DNA of 36,116 nt from Acidimicrobiia bacterium (GTDB lineage: Bacteria > Actinomycetota > Acidimicrobiia > Spongiisociales > UBA11373), in contig JACRIT010000080.1 of the NCBI GenBank assembly GCA_016215655.1, forward strand, positions 1 to 36,116, written 5' to 3'. The notes beneath the pieces were generated by a model. It had not been told where the DNA came from. It saw only the letters and a program-made list of their open reading frames with translations, and ran no database searches. The translations under genes were made by a program, and so were the position numbers. How positions within the stretch are numbered: position 1 is the first letter of the stretch; every line of letters starts with the position of its first letter. Positions 27,226 to 34,467 of this stretch are shown here, in pieces.

Positions 27226-28494
27226 CGCGTCTGGGTACCCAGGGCGGCGACCACCCGGGCCCCGCCGAGATCCGAGCGCTCCACGGCGAGCGAGCCACCG
27301 GACCGTTCGGCGATGCGGCGCACGATGTCGAGGCCCAGGCCGGTGGAGCGTCCACCGCTGGTGCCGCGTCGAATCGCGGCGGGATCGAACCCGCCACCCC
27401 CGTCTTCGACGGCGAATTCCCCTGGCCGACAGGGTCACCCGGATGGCCGTCGGGGGCGCGGTGTGGGCGAACACGTTCTCGAGCAGCGTGTCGATCACCG
27501 TGGTGGCATCCCGGGTGGTGACATGCGTCTCCAGCGTGGCGGGTGCATCGATGGTCAGCGGACGCCCCTGTTCTCCGGCCAGCACGGCCCAGAAGGCGGT
27601 GCGCTCGCGGACGATGCGAGCGAGGTCGCAGTGATCCGGCGCCTCCTCCCCCCGACTGCGTGCCTCGCGGATCACGGCTCCGATCGACGCCTCGAGTGCG
27701 GACACATCGTCGAGCAGCGCTTCACGGATCGAGCGATCCGGAATGCTCTCCACCTGGAGGCGCAGGGCCGCCACCGGGGTACGAAGGCCGTGGGAGATGT
27801 CGGCCGCCGCCTCGCGTTCCGCCTGGAGCAGCCCCCGCAGTCGCTCGGCGAGGTCGTTGAACGCCTTGCCCACGGCGATGATCTCGGGCGGACCGGAGGG
27901 GACGACGCGCGCCTCAAGATCGCCCGAGGCGAGTGCACCGGTAGCCAGACGCAGCGAGGCGACGGGTGTGACGATGGAACGGCCCAGCCGGTCGGCGGCG
28001 GCAATGGCGACGAGGATGAGGAGCGCGGCAAGCAGGCCGAGCACCAGCCAGGCGCCGGTGACGCCTTCACGAAGGTCGGCAGTGGGCACATCGGCGCGCA
28101 CCACGATCACCGCGCCGCCGGTGAGCACCGGGACGAGCACCGCGGCGCCGTCCGGGGTGCGGGCGGTGAAGGCGGTGCCCTGGCGGGCCACGCCGACGTC
28201 GGGGTCGCCGGGATCGCCCGTGCCGACCACGGTTCCATCGGGAAGAAACACCCCGATGCCCGCGGGGGATCCGAAGGCGCCGAGCACGGCCTCCACCGCG
28301 GGGCCATCGAGTGGAGCCGCGGCGAACGACGCCGCCACGGCAATGGCCGTCGCCACGGCACGGCCGTCGCTTTCGGCACGCGAGAGCGCCCGGTCCTCGG
28401 CCTGGCGCCGGACGAGCAGCCCGAGCGGTACCAGGAACGACACGACGATGAGCGCCGTCGCCCCGAGCGTGACGATGGCGAGGCGACGTCTCAC
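27222..28494 (-). CDS. Sensor histidine kinase interrupted by a one-base frameshift
   Basis: Starts at GTG 28494, overlapping the regulator stop by 4 nt. Visible: membrane helix near residues 7-28, an external region of about 115 residues, a second helix (AWLVLGLLAALLILVAIAAADRL), HAMP, the phospho-acceptor His box (DISHGLRTPVAALRL) and N box (LLENVFAHT). At a run of four bases (CCCC, plus 27419-27422) the frame breaks after VTLSAR. With one base removed it continues EFAVEDGGGGFDPAA, GRSTGLGLDIVRRIAERSGG and ends at TGA 27222, giving G1 and G2 boxes and 423 aa. As written, the protein runs on into an Arg-rich nonsense tail and lacks its ATP site. Either sequencing error, inactivation or a slippery site. 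Confidence 0.85.
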
Positions 28495-29174
28495 GCCGAG
28501 GGGTCGACGAGTTTCACACCGACCCCGAAGACGGTTCGCAGGTACCGGGGTTCGGCGGCCGTCTCACCGAGCTTCTTGCGCAGCCACGACAGGTGGACGT
28601 CCACCGTGCTATCGCTCCCGCCATACGGCTCCCGCCACACCTCGGCGAGCAGTTCCCGCTTGGACACCACCTCGCCGCTCCGCTCTGCCAGGTGGGCGAG
28701 GAGGTCGAACTCCTTGCGGGAAAGGTCGAGGACCCGGCCGTCGAGGCTGGCCACCCTGCCTTCGAGATCGATGATGAGACCGCCGACGACCGTGGGACCG
28801 CTGGCGCGCTTGGAGGCCGAGCGCCGCAGCACAGCCCGGATCCGGGCTTCGAGCTGATCCACCGAGAATGGCTTCACCACGTAGTCGTCGGCACCGGCGT
28901 CGAGGAGGGCGACGATCGCGGTCTCGTCGGTGCGGGCGGTAGCGATGATGACCGGGGTGAGACTCACCGCACGGATCATCTTCAGCAGCTCCGCTCCGTC
29001 GACGTCGGGGAGGCCGAGGTCGAGGATGATCACATCGGGCTGGTGCTCGACGGCCGTCGACAGGCCCTCGAAACCGGTCTTGCGGGCGTCGACCGAGTGG
29101 CCCCGCTCGGCGAGCGCCTTGGTGAGTCGCTCACGAATCCGCTGATCGTCCTCGATGATGAGGATGTCGGACAT
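28491..29174 (-). CDS. OmpR-family response regulator
   Basis: 227 aa from ATG 29174 (MSDILIIEDDQRIRERLTKA); the frame is open much further upstream but into the divergent gene. Receiver domain with acidic pocket EDD, phospho-acceptor Asp in VIILDLGLPD, Thr/Ala switch (IIATARTDE) and Lys in VVKPFSVDQL. C-terminal winged-helix DNA-binding domain: LDLSRKEFDLLAHLAERSGEVVSKRELL, STVDVHLSWLRKKLGE and YLRTVFGVGVKLV. It is the partner of the kinase downstream (GTGA overlap). The promoter region, shared with a divergent gene for a secreted protein, holds three 11-bp-phased boxes, so autoregulation is likely. Confidence 0.95.
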   Translation of the reverse strand: MSDILIIEDDQRIRERLTKALAERGHSVDARKTGFEGLSTAVEHQPDVIILDLGLPDVDGAELLKMIRAVSLTPVIIATARTDETAIVALLDAGADDYVVKPFSVDQLEARIRAVLRRSASKRASGPTVVGGLIIDLEGRVASLDGRVLDLSRKEFDLLAHLAERSGEVVSKRELLAEVWREPYGGSDSTVDVHLSWLRKKLGETAAEPRYLRTVFGVGVKLVDPSA

Positions 29175-29213
29175 ATCATGACGATAGGCCGGGTGCGGTG
29201 GCGTCCTGCCGGG

Positions 29214-29241
29214 TTCAGACATCCTTAAGGCCCCGTTGAGC
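29214..29241. promoter_or_regulatory. Candidate response-regulator operator in divergent promoter
   Basis: TTCAGA (29214-29219), TTAAGG (29225-29230) and TTGAGC (29236-29241) with 11-bp spacing; consensus with the site at 26382 is (T/C)TnAG(A/G). It lies 39 bp before the regulator ATG and about 30 bp before the GTG of the divergent secreted-protein gene. Confidence 0.62.
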
Positions 29242-29271
29242 CTGGCATCGTCCCGGAGCGACGACAATGGG

Positions 29272-29820
29272 GTGGTGCTCAGACGCCTCGGTGTGATCGT
29301 CGTGTGGCTCCTCGCCACCCTCGGCACCGCCTCGCTCACGTACGCCGCCGTCTCCCAGGCCGGAGGCGCCATGGGTGATGCCCCGGCCGTTCCCGTTGCC
29401 GCCGCCGACATCGCCGCTCGCGTGTCGACGACCGTGTCATCCACCCTGCTCACGGAGCCGTCCACCACGGCCTCCGCCGACACCACGACCACCTCGGTCG
29501 GAGCCGCGACGCCCACGACGGTGGCGGCGTTCTCGGGTACCACGGTCGCCTCTGGGAGCACGAACACCACCAGTGCATCGACCACCGCGACGCAGGGATC
29601 CCACACCGAGTACCGGACGATCCCCGGAGTGGGCACGGTCGGGGTCTCGGTGAGTGGCGACTCGGTGACGCTCGTCTCCGTTCAGCCGGTGGCCCCGTAC
29701 GACTTCGAGGTGGAGTACTCGGGGCCGGACCAAGTCGAGGTGGAGTTCTGGGGGGACAACGAATACAAGATCCACGCCGAGGCCGAAGACGGCGTGGTGT
29801 CGTGGCAGGTCGAGGGCTGA
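29272..29820 (+). CDS. Secreted Thr/Ser-rich protein with one copy of the unnamed domain
   Basis: 182 aa from GTG 29272 (GTG 29275 equally possible; the Shine-Dalgarno sequence is unclear, with GGAG 13-16 nt upstream). Signal peptide or anchor LRRLGVIVVWLLATLGTASLTYA, then a Thr/Ser/Ala-rich low-complexity stretch of about 75 residues, then a C-terminal domain (about 113-182) with PGVGTVGVSV, SVTLVSV, PYDFEVEY, QVEVEFWG and a charged close. This matches the two domains of the protein at 26469 in motif order and spacing. Divergent from the response regulator with a shared candidate operator. No function known; the rest is inference. Confidence 0.72.
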   Translation: MVLRRLGVIVVWLLATLGTASLTYAAVSQAGGAMGDAPAVPVAAADIAARVSTTVSSTLLTEPSTTASADTTTTSVGAATPTTVAAFSGTTVASGSTNTTSASTTATQGSHTEYRTIPGVGTVGVSVSGDSVTLVSVQPVAPYDFEVEYSGPDQVEVEFWGDNEYKIHAEAEDGVVSWQVEG

Positions 29821-29843
29821 GCACCGTTCGCCGGCCGGCCGGG

Positions 29844-29849
29844 TAGCCT
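29844..29849 (+). promoter_or_regulatory. Possible -10 box of the cupredoxin-like gene (TAGCCT)
   Basis: TAGCCT ends 6 nt before the ATG at 29856, which would place the transcript start on or next to the A of the ATG. No Shine-Dalgarno sequence is present. Confidence 0.42.
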
Positions 29850-29855
29850 CCGGTC

Positions 29856-30335
29856 ATGCACCGAGCCGTCCGCCTCCTCATCGCGGCGACGATCCTGATT
29901 GCGGGTTGTGGTGACGATGCCGCCACCACCTCGACCTCGACGACGGTGTCTTCCACCACGACCGCTCCCGCATCGACCACCGCGGTGACCACGGACACCA
30001 CGGCGCCAACCACCACGATGGCCATCACCACGACGGCCGCCGACGACGGTGTCGTCTCGATCACCATCGCCATCGGGTCGGCGGGTCTCGACCTGGTCGT
30101 CGAAGACTCGCCCGTCGAGCCCGGGTCGCGCGTGGTGGTCGGTGCCGGCGAGTCGGTCCATGTCGTCTTCTCCGGAGGCGTCGCCGAAGAACTGCACATC
30201 CACGGCTACGACCTGTCGCTCGAGATCGCACCCGGAGGGGTCGAGGTGCTCGACTTCGTCGCGGACATCCCCGGCATCTTCGAGGTGGAGCTCGAAGGGG
30301 CGGGCACGCTCGTCTTCGAGCTCGAGGTGTCGTGA
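29856..30335 (+). CDS. Thr-rich lipoprotein with cupredoxin-like domain
   Basis: 159 aa. Signal peptide with lipobox LIAGCG (Cys about residue 18), then a Thr-rich linker (about 20-63), then a beta-rich domain: VSITIAIGSAGLDLVVEDSP, HVVFSGGVAEELHIHGYDL, and a final DIPGIFEVELEGAGTLVFELEV. This is the layout of a cupredoxin fold. Only the His of LHIHGYD are candidates for metal binding; the usual Cys and Met of type 1 copper sites are missing. The stop overlaps the GTG of the downstream membrane protein by 4 nt, so the two are likely to work together at the outer face of the membrane. Metal or ligand unknown. Confidence 0.75.
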   Translation: MHRAVRLLIAATILIAGCGDDAATTSTSTTVSSTTTAPASTTAVTTDTTAPTTTMAITTTAADDGVVSITIAIGSAGLDLVVEDSPVEPGSRVVVGAGESVHVVFSGGVAEELHIHGYDLSLEIAPGGVEVLDFVADIPGIFEVELEGAGTLVFELEVS

Positions 30336-31690
30336 TCCACAGGCTCGGATGCGTCGTCGGGATCGTCGGTGTCGTCACCGTCATTCCGGTTCCGGCACTC
30401 GCTCACGGACTCGGTGGGCGCAGCGATCTGCCGGTGCCGATCGAGTACTTCCTCGTCGGCGCCCTGGTCGTCCTGCTGCTGTCGTTTGGCGCCCTCGCCG
30501 TCCTTTGGCCGCAACCCCGTCTTCAGGATGGACCCCGTTACCGAGGTCGGGGGTGGGCGCCGCGGCACGGCGCGGGCGCGGTCGGCTCCATCGCCGGGGT
30601 CACGGTGCTGGTGGCGGTGATCGTCGCCGGTCTGGGGGGTGATGCCGACGCCCGCTCCAACATGGCGCCGGTCACCGTGTGGATCGTGTTCTGGCTGGTG
30701 CTGCCATTCGCCACCGCCGCGGCGGGCAACCTGTGGTCGGTGCTGAACCCTTGGCGGAGCCTCGGCACGATGCTGCGTTTCGACGGCGCCGCCGGTCCGG
30801 GGGAGTACGGGGTCTTTCCGGCGGTGGCGGCCCTCGTCGGCTTCACCTGGCTCGAACTGGTGCATCCCCACTCGGCGGACCCTCGCACCCTGGGTGTCGC
30901 CGCGGTCGGGTACACCCTCTACCTTCTCATCTGGGCGCAGCGGGTCGGCACCGACCGCGCCATGGCGTCGGCCGACGCCTTCACGGTGTACCACCGGGTG
31001 CTCTCGGCGATCGCACCCATCGGTCGCGATCCGACGGGGCGGCTGCGGCGCCGGGGCTGGTTGCGGGCGCTTCCGGTGTTGCCTGCGTGGCCCGGCCTGG
31101 CCCTGTTCGTGATCGCCATGATCGGCACGGTCACCTACGACGGGTTGTCGGCCACACCGTGGTGGGATGACATGAGCTTCTCCCTCGTCGGGACGGATCA
31201 GCACGCAGTGTGGTTCAAGACGGCAGCCCTGGTCGCCGCGGTCGGGATCCTGTGGGCGTTCTATCTCGGGGCTTGTGCCTGGGCGGCACGCATCGCCGGC
31301 GACGATGCCAACGGTGCCATCTCGGTGGCGGCCTCTTTCGCCCACACGTTGGTGCCGATCGCCCTGGCCTACGCCTTTGCCCACTACTTCACCCTGATCG
31401 CCTTCGAGGGTCAGCTGGTCATCGCGGCGGCTTCCGACCCGTTCGGGTTGGGATGGAATCTGTTCGGCACCGTCGACTACCGGCCCAACTTCACCTGGAT
31501 CGGACCGACGGCGGTGTGGTGGGTGCAGCTGCTGGCGATCCTCGGCGGCCACGTCGCCGCGGTGGTGCTTGCTCACGATCGATCGTTGGCGGTGTTCCCC
31601 CCTGACCGGGCGGTGCGCTCCCAATACGCCATGCTCGGTCTCATGGTGGCGCTCACCTGCCTCGGCCTCACCATCCTCGCTGCGGGCTGA
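30332..31690 (+). CDS. Multi-pass membrane protein paired with cupredoxin-like lipoprotein
   Basis: 452 aa from GTG 30332. After a signal-like helix ending ALAHGLGGRSDLPVP, about ten hydrophobic segments are visible, with loops such as GNLWSVLNPWRSLG, FTWLELVHPH and FAHTLVPIALAYAFAHYFTLI. I recall similar actinobacterial proteins carrying the inherited label fenitrothion hydrolase, which may not describe their function. Several His lie in or beside membrane segments (AHGLGG at the mature N-terminus, LVHPH, FAHTL, FAHYF), so metal or heme binding is possible. Gene overlap with the cupredoxin-like lipoprotein suggests a joint function in metal or electron handling; inference only. Confidence 0.7.
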   Translation: MIHRLGCVVGIVGVVTVIPVPALAHGLGGRSDLPVPIEYFLVGALVVLLLSFGALAVLWPQPRLQDGPRYRGRGWAPRHGAGAVGSIAGVTVLVAVIVAGLGGDADARSNMAPVTVWIVFWLVLPFATAAAGNLWSVLNPWRSLGTMLRFDGAAGPGEYGVFPAVAALVGFTWLELVHPHSADPRTLGVAAVGYTLYLLIWAQRVGTDRAMASADAFTVYHRVLSAIAPIGRDPTGRLRRRGWLRALPVLPAWPGLALFVIAMIGTVTYDGLSATPWWDDMSFSLVGTDQHAVWFKTAALVAAVGILWAFYLGACAWAARIAGDDANGAISVAASFAHTLVPIALAYAFAHYFTLIAFEGQLVIAAASDPFGLGWNLFGTVDYRPNFTWIGPTAVWWVQLLAILGGHVAAVVLAHDRSLAVFPPDRAVRSQYAMLGLMVALTCLGLTILAAG

Positions 31691-31754
31691 GCGCGCGAGG
31701 TCGCGAGTTCCAACAGGTCCCGAGCGCTGACCGGCCGGTGTCCGACCGCCTTCC

Positions 31755-31760
31755 TACACT
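31755..31760 (+). promoter_or_regulatory. Possible -10 box of the MBL-rph-rdgB operon (TACACT)
   Basis: TACACT ends 8 nt before the ATG at 31769, again without an intervening Shine-Dalgarno sequence, consistent with a leaderless transcript. Confidence 0.42.
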
Positions 31761-31768
31761 CGGCTCCC

Positions 31769-32512
31769 ATGCGACTCAGCGTCCTCGGATCCAACGGGAC
31801 CTATCCCACTCCCGATCGACCGGCGTCGGGATACCTGGTGTCGTCGGGTGCTACCACGGTCCTCCTCGATCTCGGCCCGAGCGTGTTTCCGGCGGTGCTC
31901 GCCGCCGGCCCGCTTCCCGATGCGATCGTCCTCACCCACGGACATGTCGATCACTGCATCGACGTGCTCTCGCTCTTCAATTACCTGCGCTTCGATGCCA
32001 CCGAACGCTGGGGGTTGCCCGTCTACGCCCCGGCGGGCACGATCGAGCGACTCGCCGCCTTCTCCGGCGCCGGACCGGACCATGACTTCTTCCGGGCGTT
32101 GCGTCCCACCCTCGTCGCCCCCGGGACGGTCGTCGAGGTCGGCGAGTTGACCATGCGCTTCGGAGCCGCGGTGCACCCGGTGCCTGCGGTGTGCGTCCGT
32201 GTGGAAGCCAGGGGCAAGTCGATCGTCTACAGCGGCGACACCGGGCCGGGCGGCGACCTCGAGAAGCTGGCGCACGGCGCCGACCTGCTGCTGTGCGAGG
32301 CCACGCACCAGGGAACCCCCGGCCCGGATCGCTATCCCCACCACCTGTTCGCCGTCGAGGCGGGGGCCCTGGCGCACGACGCCGGGGTGCGCAATCTCGT
32401 GCTCACCCACATTGGGCCGATGCTCGACCCCGATGTCTCGGTCCATGAGGCCGCGGCCCGCTTCACTGGACCGATCCGAGCCGCCGAACCCGGATTGGAG
32501 GTGGCCCTATGA
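31769..32512 (+). CDS. MBL-fold hydrolase (Rv1339-like)
   Basis: 247 aa metallo-beta-lactamase fold enzyme. Seen: first strand MRLSVLGSNGTYPTPDRP, zinc motif THGHVDH (HxHxDH), SIVYSGDTG with the bridging Asp, and later NLVLTHIGP with the final His. The start is ATG 31769. Gene order MBL-rph-rdgB matches the mycobacterial Rv1339-Rv1340-Rv1341 cluster; Rv1339 has been described as an unusual cAMP phosphodiesterase, and other members resemble RNase Z. Which activity applies here cannot be read from the sequence. The stop overlaps rph by 4 nt (ATGA). Confidence 0.85.
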   Translation: MRLSVLGSNGTYPTPDRPASGYLVSSGATTVLLDLGPSVFPAVLAAGPLPDAIVLTHGHVDHCIDVLSLFNYLRFDATERWGLPVYAPAGTIERLAAFSGAGPDHDFFRALRPTLVAPGTVVEVGELTMRFGAAVHPVPAVCVRVEARGKSIVYSGDTGPGGDLEKLAHGADLLLCEATHQGTPGPDRYPHHLFAVEAGALAHDAGVRNLVLTHIGPMLDPDVSVHEAAARFTGPIRAAEPGLEVAL

Positions 32513-33204
32513 GGGCTCCCGATGAACTGCGACCGATCCGCATCACCCGCGGGTACACCGAGATGACGCCCGGGTCGGTGCTCATGGAGATGGGCCGCAC
32601 CCGGGTGTTGTGCACCGCTTCGTTCGACGACGACGTGCCGCCGTGGATGCGTGATCAGGGCAAGGGCTGGCTCACCGCCGAGTACAGCATGCTTCCGGGA
32701 TCGAGCCCCGAGCGCGTGGCCCGGTCATCGCTCTCCGGCGGACGGACGAAGGAGATCCAGCGGCTCATCGGCCGGTCGTTGCGCTCGGTGGTCGACTTGA
32801 CGGTGATGGGCGCCGCGGTCCTGCGCATCGACTGTGACGTCCTGCAGGCCGACGGCGGCACCCGCACCGCAGCCATCACCGGCGCCTGGGTGGCGGTGAA
32901 CGATGCGGTGGCCGCCGGGATCGCTTCCGGGGTCATCGCCGCCGATCCGGTACGGGATCACTGTGCCGCGGTGAGCGTCGGCATGATCGCGGGCATCCCG
33001 ACCCTCGACCTCGCCTACGAGCAGGATGCCGGAGCCGAGGTCGACCTCAACGTGGTGATGACCGGCTCGGGGCGACTCATCGAGGTCCAGGGCACGGCGG
33101 AGGGCAAGCCGTTCGGGCGGGATGACCTGGATCGGATGCTCGACCTCGCCGCCGGAGGCATCGATCGTCTGTGCGCGGCGCAGCGGGCGGCTCTCGACCG
33201 GTGA
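32509..33204 (+). CDS. rph: Ribonuclease PH
   Basis: Phosphorolytic 3'-5' exoribonuclease that trims tRNA precursors. 231 aa from ATG 32509, slightly shorter than the usual 238-250. Seen: N-terminal RPIRITRGYTEMTPGSVLMEMGRTRVLCTASF in order, the GWLTAEYSMLPG and GGRTKEIQRLIGRSLR motifs (phosphate and RNA binding), DCDVLQADGGTRTAAITGA (active site), then a conserved C-terminal EVQGTAEGKPF. Overlaps both neighbours by 4 nt, so it is in a translation-coupled operon with the MBL gene and rdgB. Confidence 0.97.
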   Translation: MRAPDELRPIRITRGYTEMTPGSVLMEMGRTRVLCTASFDDDVPPWMRDQGKGWLTAEYSMLPGSSPERVARSSLSGGRTKEIQRLIGRSLRSVVDLTVMGAAVLRIDCDVLQADGGTRTAAITGAWVAVNDAVAAGIASGVIAADPVRDHCAAVSVGMIAGIPTLDLAYEQDAGAEVDLNVVMTGSGRLIEVQGTAEGKPFGRDDLDRMLDLAAGGIDRLCAAQRAALDR

Positions 33205-33773
33205 GGCTCTCGCGGGTGGTGATCGCCACCAAGAACCCCGACAAGGCGCTCGAGATGCGCGAGGTCCTGTCAGGGCTGCTCCCCGGGATCGCGTTCGTGG
33301 ATGATGTCGAGTGGGAAGACGTCGAGGAGACGGGTGCCACGCTCGAGGACAATGCCCTGCTCAAGGCCAGGGCAGTGGCGGCGGCCACCGGGCTTCCCGC
33401 CCTCGCCGATGACACCGGCCTCGAGGTAGTCGCCCTCGATGGAGCGCCCGGCGTGCGTACGGCGCGCTTCGCCGGACCGCATGCGTCCTACGCCGAGAAC
33501 CGCGCCGCGCTGCTCGCCGCCCTCGTTGGTGTGGAGGATCGCCGAGCGCGGTTTCGCACCGTGCTTGCGCTCGTCGATCGAGAAGAGACCATCGTCGCCT
33601 CGGGAGCGGTGGAGGGTTCGATCGCATTCGCCGAGCGGGGGAGCGGTGGGTTCGGCTACGACCCGATCTTCGAAGTGGGCGGGGAGACGTTCGCCGAGAT
33701 CGGGCGGTCCGGCAAGAACACCCTCAGTCATCGTGCCCGCGCCCTCGAAGACCTGGCCTCCCGGCTCGGCTGA
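33201..33773 (+). CDS. rdgB: dITP/XTP pyrophosphatase (RdgB/HAM1)
   Basis: Hydrolyses non-canonical purine nucleoside triphosphates (dITP, XTP) to keep them out of nucleic acids. 190 aa from GTG 33201, which overlaps the rph stop (GTGA); an earlier in-frame start at 33171 would lie inside rph. Seen: VVIATKNPDKALEMREVL (the SGNxxK-type nucleotide motif), ETGATLEDNALLKARAV, ADDTGLEVVALDGAPGVRTARFAG, GSGGFGYDPIF and SHRARAL near the end, all RdgB signatures. Confidence 0.96.
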   Translation: MRLSRVVIATKNPDKALEMREVLSGLLPGIAFVDDVEWEDVEETGATLEDNALLKARAVAAATGLPALADDTGLEVVALDGAPGVRTARFAGPHASYAENRAALLAALVGVEDRRARFRTVLALVDREETIVASGAVEGSIAFAERGSGGFGYDPIFEVGGETFAEIGRSGKNTLSHRARALEDLASRLG

Positions 33774-33932
33774 GGGGATAGGCCACCGCTTCGATTCGGA
33801 GTTTGGGACCGGTCTCGGCCGATCCCTGATGTCGGAGCACGCCGATCCGCCCCCGGATCATGGCCAGGGACGAAGGCCCTTGGCAGCCCTCTGTCGCCGG
33901 GCGTACGGTGGGGCTGCGACCAGGGAGGCAAC

Positions 33933-34388
33933 ATGACCGAGTGGAATCCTCGCAACGTCGTCGTCGGCGTCGACGGATCCGAACAGAGTCGACGCGCCGC
34001 CGCCGTGGCTGCGGCCATCTCCCGGACCCACCGGGCCAAGCTCCATGTCATCACCGTGGTCCGTCCCCCCGAAGGGTGGTGGGGAGTGGTGGGCTCGCCC
34101 CCGCCCGCCGATGCCCTGGCCGCGTCCATGGAGCACGCCCAGCGAACCGTCCTCGATCAGACCCTCGAAGGCCTCGACACCGAGGGGCTCGAGGTGATGT
34201 CCTCGGAGGAGATCGGTGACCCGTCATCGGCGTTGATCGACTACTGCACCCGCATCCACGCCGATCTCCTCGTGGTGGGTCGGCGCGGGGCGGGCATGGT
34301 GGAGCGGATCGTGCTGGGATCGGTGGCGGATCGTCTCGCCCACCACGCCCCGTGCGCCCTGCTCATCGTGCCGGCGTCGCGCGAGTAG
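33933..34388 (+). CDS. Universal stress protein (UspA family)
   Basis: 151 aa from ATG 33933 with AGGGAGG 5-6 nt upstream and a TACGGT box (33904-33909) further up. Seen: first strand RNVVVGVDGSEQSRRAAAVAA with the adenine-binding Asp, and the ATP-binding G-x2-G-x9-G-S motif (VGRRGAGMVERIVLGSVADRL), so this is an ATP-binding type. Cytosolic single-domain protein. Role in stress survival is known for the family; target unknown. No operon partner. Confidence 0.93.
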   Translation: MTEWNPRNVVVGVDGSEQSRRAAAVAAAISRTHRAKLHVITVVRPPEGWWGVVGSPPPADALAASMEHAQRTVLDQTLEGLDTEGLEVMSSEEIGDPSSALIDYCTRIHADLLVVGRRGAGMVERIVLGSVADRLAHHAPCALLIVPASRE

Positions 34389-34424
34389 CGGGGCCGATCG
34401 GTCGTCTTGGGCGGGTGACCTGGA

Positions 34425-34430
34425 TACAGT
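34425..34430 (+). promoter_or_regulatory. Possible -10 box (TACAGT) of the lipoprotein gene at 34.4 kb
   Basis: TACAGT ends 10 nt before an in-frame ATG at 34441, which would be a leaderless start, and 37 nt before the GTG at 34468, which would have a leader with a Shine-Dalgarno sequence. Confidence 0.38.
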
Positions 34431-34467
34431 CCCCGGGCGCATGGCGAGCGAGCGAAAGGCGGATGAC

